This document shows, in pieces, positions 34,410-43,181 of a DNA stretch of 64,000 nt. Source of the DNA: Celerinatantimonas sp046054165 (GTDB lineage: Bacteria; Pseudomonadota; Gammaproteobacteria; Enterobacterales; Celerinatantimonadaceae). Location: assembly GCF_046054165.1 (NCBI RefSeq), contig NZ_JBFNXK010000005.1:1-64000 (forward strand), in the 5' to 3' direction. Positions within the stretch are counted from its first letter, which is position 1. Each line of letters opens with the position of its first letter. The notes below the pieces were generated by a model. The model was not told the origin of the DNA and did no database searches. It saw only the letters and a list, made by a program, of their open reading frames with translations. A program made the position numbers and the translations under genes.

Positions 34410-34904
34410 TTATGTACTTGGTCCCGATGGCTGAATTTGGTAATGAATATTGTTGATATACCAGATTTTAATGCCCTCGGGAGTCGTGACGGCTACTTCA
34501 TCATCAATTTGTTTTTTGAGCAGTGCTTTGGCCATCGGAGAGTCTATAGAAATATAGTCTTTCCGATCATAAATTTCGTCTCCTCCAACAATACGAAATG
34601 ATTTGACATCCCCTGAATCATTTTCGATTTCAACCCAAGCGCCGAAGAACACTTTCCCATCTTGTTGTGGGGAATAGTCAACAATTGTGAGTTCTGCAAT
34701 TTGTTTCCGTAAATATCGAACCCGGCGATCAATCTGACGTAATAGACGCTTATTTTGTGTATAATCAGCGTTTTCAGATCGATCACCTAAACTTGCAGCC
34801 CAACTGACAATCTTTGTTACTTCCGGGCGACGTTTCCGCCATAAAAAATCAAGTTCTTCCCGAAGTTTATTATACCCTTCACGGGTAATTAACTTAGCTT
34901 TCAC
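34410..34904 (-). CDS. greB: Transcript cleavage factor GreB
   Basis: Binds the secondary channel of RNA polymerase and stimulates cleavage of backtracked RNA. The N-terminal coiled coil carries the acidic tip in GDRSENADY (D41, E44). IDRRVRYLRKQI is the GreB-type coil, and FFGAWVEIEND with DYISIDSPMAKALL is the C-terminal FKBP-like domain. The start is GTG at 34904, giving 164 residues. The N-terminus MKAKLITREGY aligns with GreB, and no ATG is available in this frame. It is monocistronic and converges with alr. Confidence 0.95.
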   Translation of the reverse strand: MKAKLITREGYNKLREELDFLWRKRRPEVTKIVSWAASLGDRSENADYTQNKRLLRQIDRRVRYLRKQIAELTIVDYSPQQDGKVFFGAWVEIENDSGDVKSFRIVGGDEIYDRKDYISIDSPMAKALLKKQIDDEVAVTTPEGIKIWYINNIHYQIQPSGPST

Positions 34905-34987
34905 ACATAGTTACCGCAAACATAACGATGCAGGTGAAAATACTATGGGCTGGCGATGAACGCAAGTGCTGAATCTAAGCGAGTCAC

Positions 34988-35386
34988 CTAGACGGCAACC
35001 GGCTGTTTTTCCTCGGCTTGTCGATATGGAGAATCGTATACATGAGCTAGACCAGCGTAACCTTCACTCATGACATAAAGTAATGCTGGACCAAACCCTG
35101 GAATATTAATTGTAATACGGTCATGGACGGTCGGATAATGTTCAAAATCGTCAATTTGTTCCAGTTGTTCGGGGGTAATTTCAAAAACATCAATAGTAAT
35201 GGATTGATTACCTCCATTAAGAACGGCTGGCTCATTACCATATTGATACAGTGAAAAAGCCTTAGGAGTCGTATATTCACCAAGGTATTTGGCTGCTTTT
35301 AATACCATATCGTGAGATTGATGAGCTGATTTTAAAGCTCCATAAATCGCTAAATATACAGAAACATCAGATGGAGACTGTTGCAT
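34988..35386 (-). CDS. Gamma-glutamylcyclotransferase-like protein
   Basis: A 132-residue AIG2/GGCT-fold protein. IYGALKSAHQSH corresponds to the Y-G-S-L substrate loop. FSLYQYGNEPAVLNGG and DVFEITPEQLEQIDDFEHYP are the usual following blocks, with an acidic E in ITPEQLEQID where the catalytic Glu of the family lies. Such enzymes release 5-oxoproline from gamma-glutamyl amines or peptides. The exact substrate is unknown. ATG 35386 has AGG eight bases before it. The GTG three codons earlier falls inside that Shine-Dalgarno. The gene stands alone. Confidence 0.8.
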   Translation of the reverse strand: MQQSPSDVSVYLAIYGALKSAHQSHDMVLKAAKYLGEYTTPKAFSLYQYGNEPAVLNGGNQSITIDVFEITPEQLEQIDDFEHYPTVHDRITINIPGFGPALLYVMSEGYAGLAHVYDSPYRQAEEKQPVAV

Positions 35387-35728
35387 AAAAATCACCTGCT
35401 AAAGATTAATTATTCCTTTCATCATTATTTTAGCGAGGCACACTGGAACTTGGATATGGAAGCGAACGCTAAAATTATTGATAATTTGGTACTTACAATC
35501 GGTTTTATTATCTTCTGTTTACTAACATAATTTAATGACTTACCGCATGTTTTAACGGCTTCCTATTTCTATGTATTAAAAATTTGATCGCTATCTTTTA
35601 TGGGATCAAATGACTAAAAATGAGCTAGGACCATTACCTTTCAGTTGGAGGCCCAAAGCTCAAAACACTCAAAATCACCCCATATTATAAATGTGTAAAA
35701 TTAACATTTTGTTAAAATATGGATTGGT
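35387..35728. other. Intergenic region upstream of the GGCT-like gene
   Basis: AT-rich and non-coding. The only structure I see is TTAACATTTTGTTAA at 35701-35715, a 6-bp dyad just past the kdgK stop that may help end its transcript. Confidence 0.4.
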
Positions 35729-36667
35729 TTAGTCTAAATTGGGCATATTTTGAGGGTCAATGATGGCGCCTTTATACTGGATGACCGTGCCTGCTAGACA
35801 GTGCCCCCATTTTGCAGCTTCCGGGTATGCTTTTCCACACAGTAAAGCGGATATCACGCCAGCGCCAAAAGAATCACCAGCCGCTGTAGTATCAACCACT
35901 AATTCTTTCGGTATTTTGTTTGCTGCGACGATGTAATGTTCACTGCCAGTATAAATATGACAAGGTTCAGCCCCCATTTTGACAAAGCATGTCTCAACCC
36001 CATATTGCTGAGTTCGTTGCACACATTGCTCCAACGAATGCTCCCCATAAAGTGCTAACTCATCATCAAACGTCAGCAAAGCCAAGTCACTTAAGATTAA
36101 CACTTGTTGATAAACTTGCTGGGCTTGTTCCTGTGTTTCCCATAAAGCAGGGCGATAGTTGTTATCAAAGACAATGTGAGCGCCTTTGCTTTTGGCTTGT
36201 TTAAGTGCTGTAAATAAATTATTCCGACTTTGTGGCGTTAAGATGGCTAGGGTAATTCCACTTAAGTAGATCCAATCAAAATCACTTAACAGAGCTATTA
36301 ATTGCTCACTATTGTTTTGTTCCAGAAAATATTTTGCTGCGGCATCATTACGCCAATATCGGAAATTTCGTTCTCCCTGAGCATCGGTTTCGATTAGATA
36401 GAGACCGGGGAGCTTGTTATCCAGTTGCTGAACATATTGAGTATCAATGCCTTCATGTTGCCAGCTTGCAAGCATTTCTTGACTGAATGCATCCACCCCG
36501 AGCCCTGTAAAATAGCTAATTGTGATGGGAGAGTTTTGGGTCAGACGAGCGATATAGACAGCTGTATTAAGCGTATCACCACCAAAACGGCGGCTCAGCA
36601 GTCCTGATTGGTTTTGCTGCAACTCAACCATGCATTCGCCTAATATAGCAACACGCAAGTTACTCAT
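35729..36667 (-). CDS. kdgK: 2-keto-3-deoxygluconate kinase
   Basis: A PfkB-family kinase that phosphorylates 2-keto-3-deoxygluconate to KDPG, the HexR effector and Entner-Doudoroff intermediate. FGGDTLNTAVYIARL near residue 28, GLYLIETDAQGERNFRYWRNDAAAK around 88-112, and the C-terminal DTTAAGDSFGAG (259-270, catalytic base D265) closely follow KdgK rather than fructokinase or ribokinase. Length 312 is normal. It is a single gene here, without eda, kdgT or pectin genes around it. The upstream region carries two similar GGTAT-nn-ATAC palindromes. Confidence 0.93.
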   Translation of the reverse strand: MSNLRVAILGECMVELQQNQSGLLSRRFGGDTLNTAVYIARLTQNSPITISYFTGLGVDAFSQEMLASWQHEGIDTQYVQQLDNKLPGLYLIETDAQGERNFRYWRNDAAAKYFLEQNNSEQLIALLSDFDWIYLSGITLAILTPQSRNNLFTALKQAKSKGAHIVFDNNYRPALWETQEQAQQVYQQVLILSDLALLTFDDELALYGEHSLEQCVQRTQQYGVETCFVKMGAEPCHIYTGSEHYIVAANKIPKELVVDTTAAGDSFGAGVISALLCGKAYPEAAKWGHCLAGTVIQYKGAIIDPQNMPNLD

Positions 36668-36724
36668 GATTACTCCTGTGACTGATTAGTAAAAGCAAAT
36701 CAATTATCATTCGATTATGACATC

Positions 36725-36763
36725 GGTATAGATACCATAATTTTTCATATGGGTATCAATACG
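36725..36763. promoter_or_regulatory. Paired palindromes upstream of kdgK
   Basis: GGTATAGATACC at 36725-36736 and GGTATCAATACG at 36752-36763 are two near-identical dyads 27 bases apart, 58-96 bases before kdgK. They look like a double operator for a regulator not identified here. Confidence 0.4.
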
Positions 36764-36875
36764 AAAAAATGTTTTAATTAAATAGATTTACAGATGCTAT
36801 ATGAATTCACATATAGATAAAATATAGAAACAGTGTTTTAATGATGGTCGTCAAAAAAATTTTATCAGGTCATCG

Positions 36876-37397
36876 ATGTTAGAGCATTTTCTGGGGCATT
36901 TTTGGGGTCAACTGTTTGGATTTATTAGTTTTGCATTAGGCATCGCTAGTTTTTGTCAAACAAATGATAAGAAACTCAAATTATTGATGGTGATCCTGAA
37001 CATTTCTAACACAATCCATTACGCATTATTTGGTGCCGTTACATCCCTGATCAGCTCGATACTTTCCACATGTCGAACCAGTTTATCGGTAAAAACTCAA
37101 TCCGCATATGCCGCATGGGGATTCATCCTCATAGGTATTGTCTTAGGTATCTATTGCTCACACCGTTGGCTTGATATGTTACCTATTTTAGGAATGAGTA
37201 TTGGAACCTATGCGCTTTTCCGGTTGCAGGGCATTGCAATGCGTACGGCCTTTTTAATAGGGTCTAGCTGTTGGTTAGCCAACAATATCGTTGTGGGATC
37301 AATGGGTGGGACTTTACTGGAATTAATGATGATCTCGATCAACTTAGTTACGATGTTCAGGATCTTCAGAGCCCAACAACAGCAAGTGAGCTGCTGA
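36876..37397 (+). CDS. YgjV-family inner membrane protein
   Basis: A 173-residue protein with about five or six membrane helices (segments at roughly 12-30, 38-62, 78-98, 102-120, 125-142 and 145-165). The opening G-Q-L-F-G-F-I-S-F-A-L-G-I-x-S-F-x-Q-x-N-D-K-K-L-K and the S-N-x-x-H-Y-x-L-x-G-A segment resemble the YgjV family of inner-membrane proteins. Their function is unknown. AGG lies six bases before the ATG. It is divergent from kdgK, sharing a 208-base control region, but nothing else links the two. Confidence 0.8.
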   Translation: MLEHFLGHFWGQLFGFISFALGIASFCQTNDKKLKLLMVILNISNTIHYALFGAVTSLISSILSTCRTSLSVKTQSAYAAWGFILIGIVLGIYCSHRWLDMLPILGMSIGTYALFRLQGIAMRTAFLIGSSCWLANNIVVGSMGGTLLELMMISINLVTMFRIFRAQQQQVSC

Positions 37398-37563
37398 TCT
37401 CTCTTTTTATGATAGAAAGATTTTTATATCTGCAGAACAACTGCCAGATCAATAGGTTAATATTGGTGTAATTGATTTGATTGGAAAATCCAATCTATCA
37501 AAAAATTGAGTTAGCTATAATTGGGTCATGGATTGATCTTGGCTATTGAGCTGGAGGCGAGAC

Positions 37564-37911
37564 ATGATTTGGATAACGAGCTTTATCATTGGGTGGGGCA
37601 TTGCAATATATTGGTTACTGCTGGGCCGCTATCGATTTGTTATTTTAATGTCAAAAGGGCATGTCAGAGTTCTAAAAGGCCATGTTCCAGAGTCATTTCT
37701 TTCTATTTGTGAAACCACATCGTTAACGATCCCCGAGGAACATCGGGTCATTATTCGGGGTGATCAGCATTCGGGGCAGGTTTATTTGAAGATGTCGCCG
37801 CATGTTGAAGAAACGATTCGTCAGCAACTTCGAAATAACTTTCCTTACTCGGCCTATGGTCGGGCCCGCTTGGATTGGGATTTTCCCCGGCTGGATAAAC
37901 CGGGGAACTAA
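37564..37911 (+). CDS. DUF3634 family protein
   Basis: A small (115 aa) membrane-anchored protein with an N-terminal helix at about 1-24, then a soluble domain with GHVRVLKGHVPESFLSICE and an R-Q-Q-L-R-N-x-F-P-Y-x-x-Y-G C-terminal block. This pattern matches DUF3634, found in vibrios and relatives, with unknown function. ATG 37564 follows a strong GGAGG at six bases, so the six extra in-frame codons upstream are not used. It converges with a chemoreceptor gene, leaving five bases between them. Confidence 0.8.
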   Translation: MIWITSFIIGWGIAIYWLLLGRYRFVILMSKGHVRVLKGHVPESFLSICETTSLTIPEEHRVIIRGDQHSGQVYLKMSPHVEETIRQQLRNNFPYSAYGRARLDWDFPRLDKPGN

Positions 37912-37916
37912 GGGGA

Positions 37917-39974
37917 TTAAACTTTAAAACGGCTGACTAAATTGTGTTGTTGGTTGGCAACGTCACTCATATCTTTACTGATTTCTAGAGTTTGTTCACT
38001 ATCCGATTTAATGTTTTGGCTAGCCTGACGAATACCGCTGACACTTTGACTAATTTCATTGGCAACGGCACTTTGTTGCTCTGCTGAATTAGTGATTTGT
38101 TCTGCCATTTGTTGGATCTGGGTGTTAGCTGTGGCAATTTGTCCCAGTATATCAGCGGTATAGGTTACTCGTTCAGATGTTTCTTTCGCTGCTGAATAGG
38201 CTGTTCCGACCGTTGAGACGACTTGGTTGGTTTCGTCCTGAAGGGTTTCAATAACAGCTTGAATTTCACCAACAGAAGATTGAGTCCTGGCCGCTAAAGA
38301 GCGAACTTCATCGGCTACGACAGCAAAACCACGGCCATGTTCACCAGCTCGTGCGGCTTCAATCGCTGCATTTAAGGCCAATAGATTAGTTTGTTCAGCA
38401 ATATTCTTAATTACCAATAAAATATTGCTAATACTTTCACTACTGGTTGCTAACTGATGAATGCGTTGTTCTGACTGTTCCAGTTGTTGATGCAACTGAG
38501 CCATCGCAACACTCATATCATTTGCAGCATTCTGACCTTCTGTAACGGCCTGTTGTGCCTGATTGACTGCTAGTGATGTTTGCTGAGTACTATCAGCGAC
38601 CTCTCTTGAACTCGCTGCCATTTCCTCAGAAGCTGTTGCAACTTGATCAACCTGAGCAAATTGCGAGCGGATACTTTGTGAGGTTTTATTAATGAGTGTA
38701 TTTGTACTGGCCGATTTGTCTTTCATTTCATCAACTGACATGACAACGTCGGCAATGAGTTGACGAAGAGATTCAACAAATTGATTAAATGAAGCGCTTA
38801 ACTGACCCACTTCATCCTTACCAGATACCGGCATTTGATGAGTGAGGTCAGCATCACCATTTGCTATTTTAACCAGTTCATTACGAAGCGCTAAGAGAGG
38901 CTTAATTAAAGGGCCAGTAAAAATCCAGATAATGACGAGCATGATCCCAGCAACGATAATCGTCATAGCCGCTTGCTGGATCGTTGACTTGGTCGAATTG
39001 GATTGAAGTGCCTGATTGAATTCATGCTCTGCTTTTAAGACGGTATCCTGAGGCAGCTCAACTAAGATCCCCCAATGGCTGTTCACCAAGGGTAATGGCA
39101 TCGGATAAAAGTTAATAAACAGTTTGCTTGCCTCATCCCACTTATTAACGACTTCATCTTGTTGCAACATACTCTGAAAATCCAATTGATTTCCATCATC
39201 GGCAATTCGATTACCATGCGAGTCATCAATCTGAATACTTCCTACACCTTGATACAGAGATTGATCCATTTCACCGACTAGCTCGTCGATTAAAGATAAG
39301 TTAATTCTCAGTGCTGCGACACCAATAGCTTTGCCATTTTCTTGCAAGGGGACAGAAAGCCACAAACCGGCAGGGACATCTTTAGTTGCAGGTAGCGGCT
39401 TACTCAAACATGTCGCATTTGTTTTCTCACCACACAGAATCGGTGCGGCTTCAGATGCAGCGAGTTGTTTAGTGGTTAAAGGAAGATGGACAACTTTGTT
39501 TCCTTGACGTAGCCAGCGAGAGCTAAATTGTCCGGCATCATTACTGCCTAAATAATCTGAGCCTAAATAACTGACATCTTCTTCTCCCATTGCATCTGGA
39601 TTAAAAATCACAGTGATTTCGGAAGCATATTTATCACTTTCGAGTTGTGTTTTTAACATAGCAACAATAGATGAGCGCAGATTTGAACCTGGTAGATAGT
39701 TTTTAAGCGTATTACTCTTGGCTGAAATGACTTGGCGAGATAATAAACTCAGTTGAGTTTGTCTTGATTCTAAAGCGGTAGTTATTTGTGCCACTCTGGC
39801 TTTTATTTCGGCATTAACGAGAGCTTGAGCATCCTGCTTCAGAATATTTCCGGTGCGGTCTGTGATCAAAATACGGGTATGATAAAAGGAGTATATTGAT
39901 GTGCCCATCAATAAAACTGCTGTTAATAGTAAGACTGCACCGGTAAAAAGCGTGAGTTTCCATCTAAATGACAC
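37917..39974 (-). CDS. Methyl-accepting chemotaxis protein (685 aa)
   Basis: A chemoreceptor with an N-terminal helix at about 9-31, a large periplasmic sensor at about 35-335 (probably a double-Cache fold, not certain), a second helix at about 338-358, HAMP at about 360-410, and a long signalling hairpin. The tip is IAEQTNLLALNAAIEAARAGEHGRGF, with methylation-type Glu/Gln pairs on both sides. The sensor contains one spaced Cys pair (ILCGEKTNATC), which could form a periplasmic disulfide. No CheR-docking tail is visible. It is a single gene, unlike the dCache receptor at 19 kb in sensor sequence, so the two likely sense different ligands. Confidence 0.92.
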   Translation of the reverse strand: MSFRWKLTLFTGAVLLLTAVLLMGTSIYSFYHTRILITDRTGNILKQDAQALVNAEIKARVAQITTALESRQTQLSLLSRQVISAKSNTLKNYLPGSNLRSSIVAMLKTQLESDKYASEITVIFNPDAMGEEDVSYLGSDYLGSNDAGQFSSRWLRQGNKVVHLPLTTKQLAASEAAPILCGEKTNATCLSKPLPATKDVPAGLWLSVPLQENGKAIGVAALRINLSLIDELVGEMDQSLYQGVGSIQIDDSHGNRIADDGNQLDFQSMLQQDEVVNKWDEASKLFINFYPMPLPLVNSHWGILVELPQDTVLKAEHEFNQALQSNSTKSTIQQAAMTIIVAGIMLVIIWIFTGPLIKPLLALRNELVKIANGDADLTHQMPVSGKDEVGQLSASFNQFVESLRQLIADVVMSVDEMKDKSASTNTLINKTSQSIRSQFAQVDQVATASEEMAASSREVADSTQQTSLAVNQAQQAVTEGQNAANDMSVAMAQLHQQLEQSEQRIHQLATSSESISNILLVIKNIAEQTNLLALNAAIEAARAGEHGRGFAVVADEVRSLAARTQSSVGEIQAVIETLQDETNQVVSTVGTAYSAAKETSERVTYTADILGQIATANTQIQQMAEQITNSAEQQSAVANEISQSVSGIRQASQNIKSDSEQTLEISKDMSDVANQQHNLVSRFKV

Positions 39975-40356
39975 GAAATACTCCTATACAACGATGAAAT
40001 AAAAATAAAGCTTATCCGATTTGTGAGAAGGCTTCAATTTAATTCACTAAAAAGAGGCGATTATTTAGCGTATGATTTTTGTTTATTAAAGTTTATTAAA
40101 TTAATATTCCAAATGTTTTCGGTTTTAATCAATTAAATGAAACTTTCTATAGCTTCAATGAACTGGATTAGATGAATTATCTGATTATTCTTATAGGCTT
40201 AAAGATCCTACATAAACAGCCGATAATGGGTGTCATTAGTTTTAAATATATCGTGATTTAAAATAGTTAACTTTCTATAAAGTTGTATTGAATTCAGGAT
40301 GTTTTTTAATCGGCTCCCAGGTAAACTAATCACATTTAGTTTGTTGATTTCGTATT
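39975..40356. other. AT-rich intergenic region with a small tandem duplication
   Basis: Non-coding region between divergent genes. GTTTATTAAA occurs twice in tandem at 40081-40100. No other structure is seen. Confidence 0.4.
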
Positions 40357-41277
40357 ATGATTAATAGTCCTGCTGAAGCCTTTACAGCTTATTTGAATAT
40401 GGGAATGAGGCTTCCAAAGTTTAACGCTTTATTATCTACAAATAACTCAACTATTTCTTTGGAACGAATTACCGATATTATTGATGATATTGATGCCTTT
40501 TTTTTCGATGGATATGGCGTTCTTAATATAGGTAGCACTGCAATTTCAGGCGCTTCTGCAAGTATCACTGCCTTGCAGCAAGCGGGTAAAGCCGTTTATG
40601 TCGTCACGAATGCAGCCACTCAAAACATGGATGCACTGGTTAAAAAATACCATGATTTTGGTTTTTTGATTAAAAAAGAGATGATTGTTAATAGCCGTGA
40701 AGTCATGATGACTGATTTTGTCACTCAAACATCATTTGAGTTGTCTATTGGTGTGATTGTGCCGGAGTTATATCGTCCGGTTACCATGAACTATCATGAA
40801 ATCTATCCAGAAAATGAAGCTTTTTGGGATGCTGATGTATTTTTGTTTTTAAGTGGGCAAAATTGGAATTCACAGCGGCAGGACCGCTGGCTGGAGGCAT
40901 TATATCAACGACCTCGTCCTATTTGGGTTGGTAATGCAGATTTGATCGCGCCGTTAGAGCAGGGGGTTTCTCATGAACCCGGGAGTTACACACTTACATT
41001 GCCTGATGAGTTGTATCGTCATGTTCATTGTTATGGAAAACCATTTCAGCCTATCTTTGAGAGAGCATTAAATTTAGTTAAAAAACAATATGGTTATGAG
41101 GATCGTAGCCGAATGGTAATGGTAGGGGATACATTGCATACGGATATTTTAGGTGCGGCCGCAATGGGGATGAAGACTGCTTTAGCGACAGGATTTGGGT
41201 TTTTAAGGCATCTTGATGTAAATGAATCGATTAGGCAAAGTGGCATTGTCCCGGATTATTTACTGTCATCCATTTAA
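40357..41277 (+). CDS. HAD-IIA hydrolase with Tyr in place of the second motif-I Asp
   Basis: A 306-residue HAD-superfamily class IIA protein. Motif I is FFFDGYGVLNIG: the nucleophile D51 is kept, but the residue two places later, normally the acid/base Asp, is Y53. V-V-T-N-A-A-T corresponds to motif II, and MVMVGDTLHTDILGAAAMGMKTALATGFG is a good motif III/IV. GKPFQPIFERAL carries the motif-III lysine-containing GKP block. A hydrophobic residue at +2 also occurs in the TIGR01459-like subgroup (D-x-W-G-V-x-H) and in dehalogenases. The substrate is unknown. It ends at a bidirectional terminator shared with asnB. Confidence 0.82.
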   Translation: MINSPAEAFTAYLNMGMRLPKFNALLSTNNSTISLERITDIIDDIDAFFFDGYGVLNIGSTAISGASASITALQQAGKAVYVVTNAATQNMDALVKKYHDFGFLIKKEMIVNSREVMMTDFVTQTSFELSIGVIVPELYRPVTMNYHEIYPENEAFWDADVFLFLSGQNWNSQRQDRWLEALYQRPRPIWVGNADLIAPLEQGVSHEPGSYTLTLPDELYRHVHCYGKPFQPIFERALNLVKKQYGYEDRSRMVMVGDTLHTDILGAAAMGMKTALATGFGFLRHLDVNESIRQSGIVPDYLLSSI

Positions 41278-41287
41278 TTTTGATAAT

Positions 41288-41314
41288 AAAAAAACCCGGT
41301 TAACCGGGTTTTTT
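41288..41314. terminator. Bidirectional intrinsic terminator
   Basis: A7-CCCGGT-TA-ACCGGG-T6 is a near-perfect palindrome between the HAD gene and the convergent asnB. Confidence 0.92.
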
Positions 41315-41336
41315 GTTAGATCGATAAAACGGATAT

Positions 41337-43001
41337 TTAATAAGCTTCGTGATGTACGCTTGCAACAGCTCGACCTGATGGATCTGCATTTTTGGTAAAA
41401 CTTTCATCCCAAGCGAGAGCTTCAGGTGTTGAGCAGGCGACTGATTTGCCCCAAGGAACACATTCAGCAGCACTATCGAGTGGGAAATGTTCTTCAAAAA
41501 TACTGCGATAATAATAAGCTTCTTTCGTATCCGGTGTATTAATCGGGAACCGATATTCAGCTGTTTCCATCATCTGATCGGTGATTTCTGTTTCTACAAA
41601 TTCTTTTAGACTGTCAATCCAGGAATAACCGACCCCATCAGAGAACTGCTCTTTCTGGCGCCATGCCACTGATTTAGGTAAATAATCTTCAAAAGCTTCG
41701 CGAACAATGTGTTTTTCAATTTTTCCATGACCACACATTTTTGCGGCAGGGTTAAGACGCATGGCAACATCCATGAATTCTTTATCCAAGAATGGAACAC
41801 GACCTTCCAAGCCCCAAGCTGCCAATGCTTTGTTCGCCCGTAGACAATCAAATAAATGCAGTTTAGATAATTTACGGACGGTTTCTTCGTGAAATTCTTT
41901 GGCATTTGGAGCTTTGTGGAAATAGAGATATCCCCCAAATAGCTCGTCAGAACCTTCCCCAGATAGAACCATTTTAATGCCCATTGCTTTAATTTTTCTG
42001 GCCATTAAATACATTGGAGTTGAAGCTCGAACTGTGGTCACATCATAAGTTTCCAAGTGATAGATCACATCACGCAGAGCATCCAAGCCATCCTGAATGG
42101 TGAAATGAATTTCATGGTGAACGGTTCCTAAATAATCAGCAACTTCTCGGGCCGCTTTTAAATCTGGAGCGCCTTCAAGGCCTACCGCAAATGAATGAAG
42201 TTGTGGCCACCATGCTGCACTGGCATCATTATCTTCAATACGCCGATCTGCGAAACGTTTGGTAATGGCAGAAATTACCGAAGAATCAAGTCCTCCTGAA
42301 AGCAGGACACCATAAGGAACGTCACTCATCAATTGACGTTTCACTGCTGCTTCTAAGGCGTCCCGGAGTTCATCGACCGAGGCTTCATTATTCGCAACGT
42401 TTTCATACTGCTCCCAGTCACGACTATAATAGCGGACTAGTTTTCCATCTTTGCTATCGAGATAATGGCCGGGAGGAAATTCTCGCACGGTTTTACAAAT
42501 CGGAGTCAGCGCTTTCATTTCAGAGGCAACAAAAAAGTTTCCGTTTTCATCGTAACCTGTATAGAGAGGAATAATCCCCATATGGTCACGACCAATGAGG
42601 TAACGTTGCTCTTTTTCGTCATATAGAATGAAAGCAAAAATACCGTTTAGGTCGTCTAAAAATTGATTTCCCTTTTCTTCATACAAAGCCAGAATGATTT
42701 CACAGTCGGATTCAGTCGCGAAATTGTAATTAATGTTCAAATTGGCGCGCAGCTGTTTGTGGTTGTAGATTTCACCGTTAACAGCTAGAACATGAGTTTT
42801 ATCTTCATTATAGAGAGGCTGAGCCCCATTATTTACATCGACAATCGCCAGTCGTTCATGGCATAAGATCGCATGATCTGAGGTGTAGCTTCCTGACCAG
42901 TCAGGTCCACGATGACGAAGTCGTTTTGACATTTCCAAAGCTACTTTGCGTAGCTCTGTGACATCTGTCTTAATGTCAAGCGCGCCAAAAATCGAACACA
43001 T
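41337..43001 (-). CDS. asnB: Asparagine synthetase B (glutamine-hydrolysing)
   Basis: Makes asparagine from aspartate, ATP and glutamine. The class II glutaminase domain starts with the nucleophile C2 (MCSIFGALDI) and contains RLRHRGPDWSG and HERLAIVD. The synthetase domain carries the ATP pyrophosphatase loop VLLSGGLDSSVISA (about residue 232) and LSGEGSDELFGGYLYFH. At 554 residues it has the same length as E. coli AsnB. AAGGG lies about six bases before the ATG. It sits 180 bases behind the antiporter gene, and nagD is two genes upstream, an echo of the nagD-asnB neighbourhood of enterobacteria. Confidence 0.96.
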   Translation of the reverse strand: MCSIFGALDIKTDVTELRKVALEMSKRLRHRGPDWSGSYTSDHAILCHERLAIVDVNNGAQPLYNEDKTHVLAVNGEIYNHKQLRANLNINYNFATESDCEIILALYEEKGNQFLDDLNGIFAFILYDEKEQRYLIGRDHMGIIPLYTGYDENGNFFVASEMKALTPICKTVREFPPGHYLDSKDGKLVRYYSRDWEQYENVANNEASVDELRDALEAAVKRQLMSDVPYGVLLSGGLDSSVISAITKRFADRRIEDNDASAAWWPQLHSFAVGLEGAPDLKAAREVADYLGTVHHEIHFTIQDGLDALRDVIYHLETYDVTTVRASTPMYLMARKIKAMGIKMVLSGEGSDELFGGYLYFHKAPNAKEFHEETVRKLSKLHLFDCLRANKALAAWGLEGRVPFLDKEFMDVAMRLNPAAKMCGHGKIEKHIVREAFEDYLPKSVAWRQKEQFSDGVGYSWIDSLKEFVETEITDQMMETAEYRFPINTPDTKEAYYYRSIFEEHFPLDSAAECVPWGKSVACSTPEALAWDESFTKNADPSGRAVASVHHEAY

Positions 43002-43181
43002 ATATTTCCCTTCATTACTTTAGTATAAGAAAATCGATAGTCCTTAACGGCTATCTGCACTATCAATTTGCCAATATCAGCAGAGAATGCAAGGGGTTAA
43101 TAGAAATTTTCTGGAATATTTTGAAAAGCTAGGATACAAGTGGTGTTTTGTGCTGCTTATATTGAAGCTTCCAGATAAATA

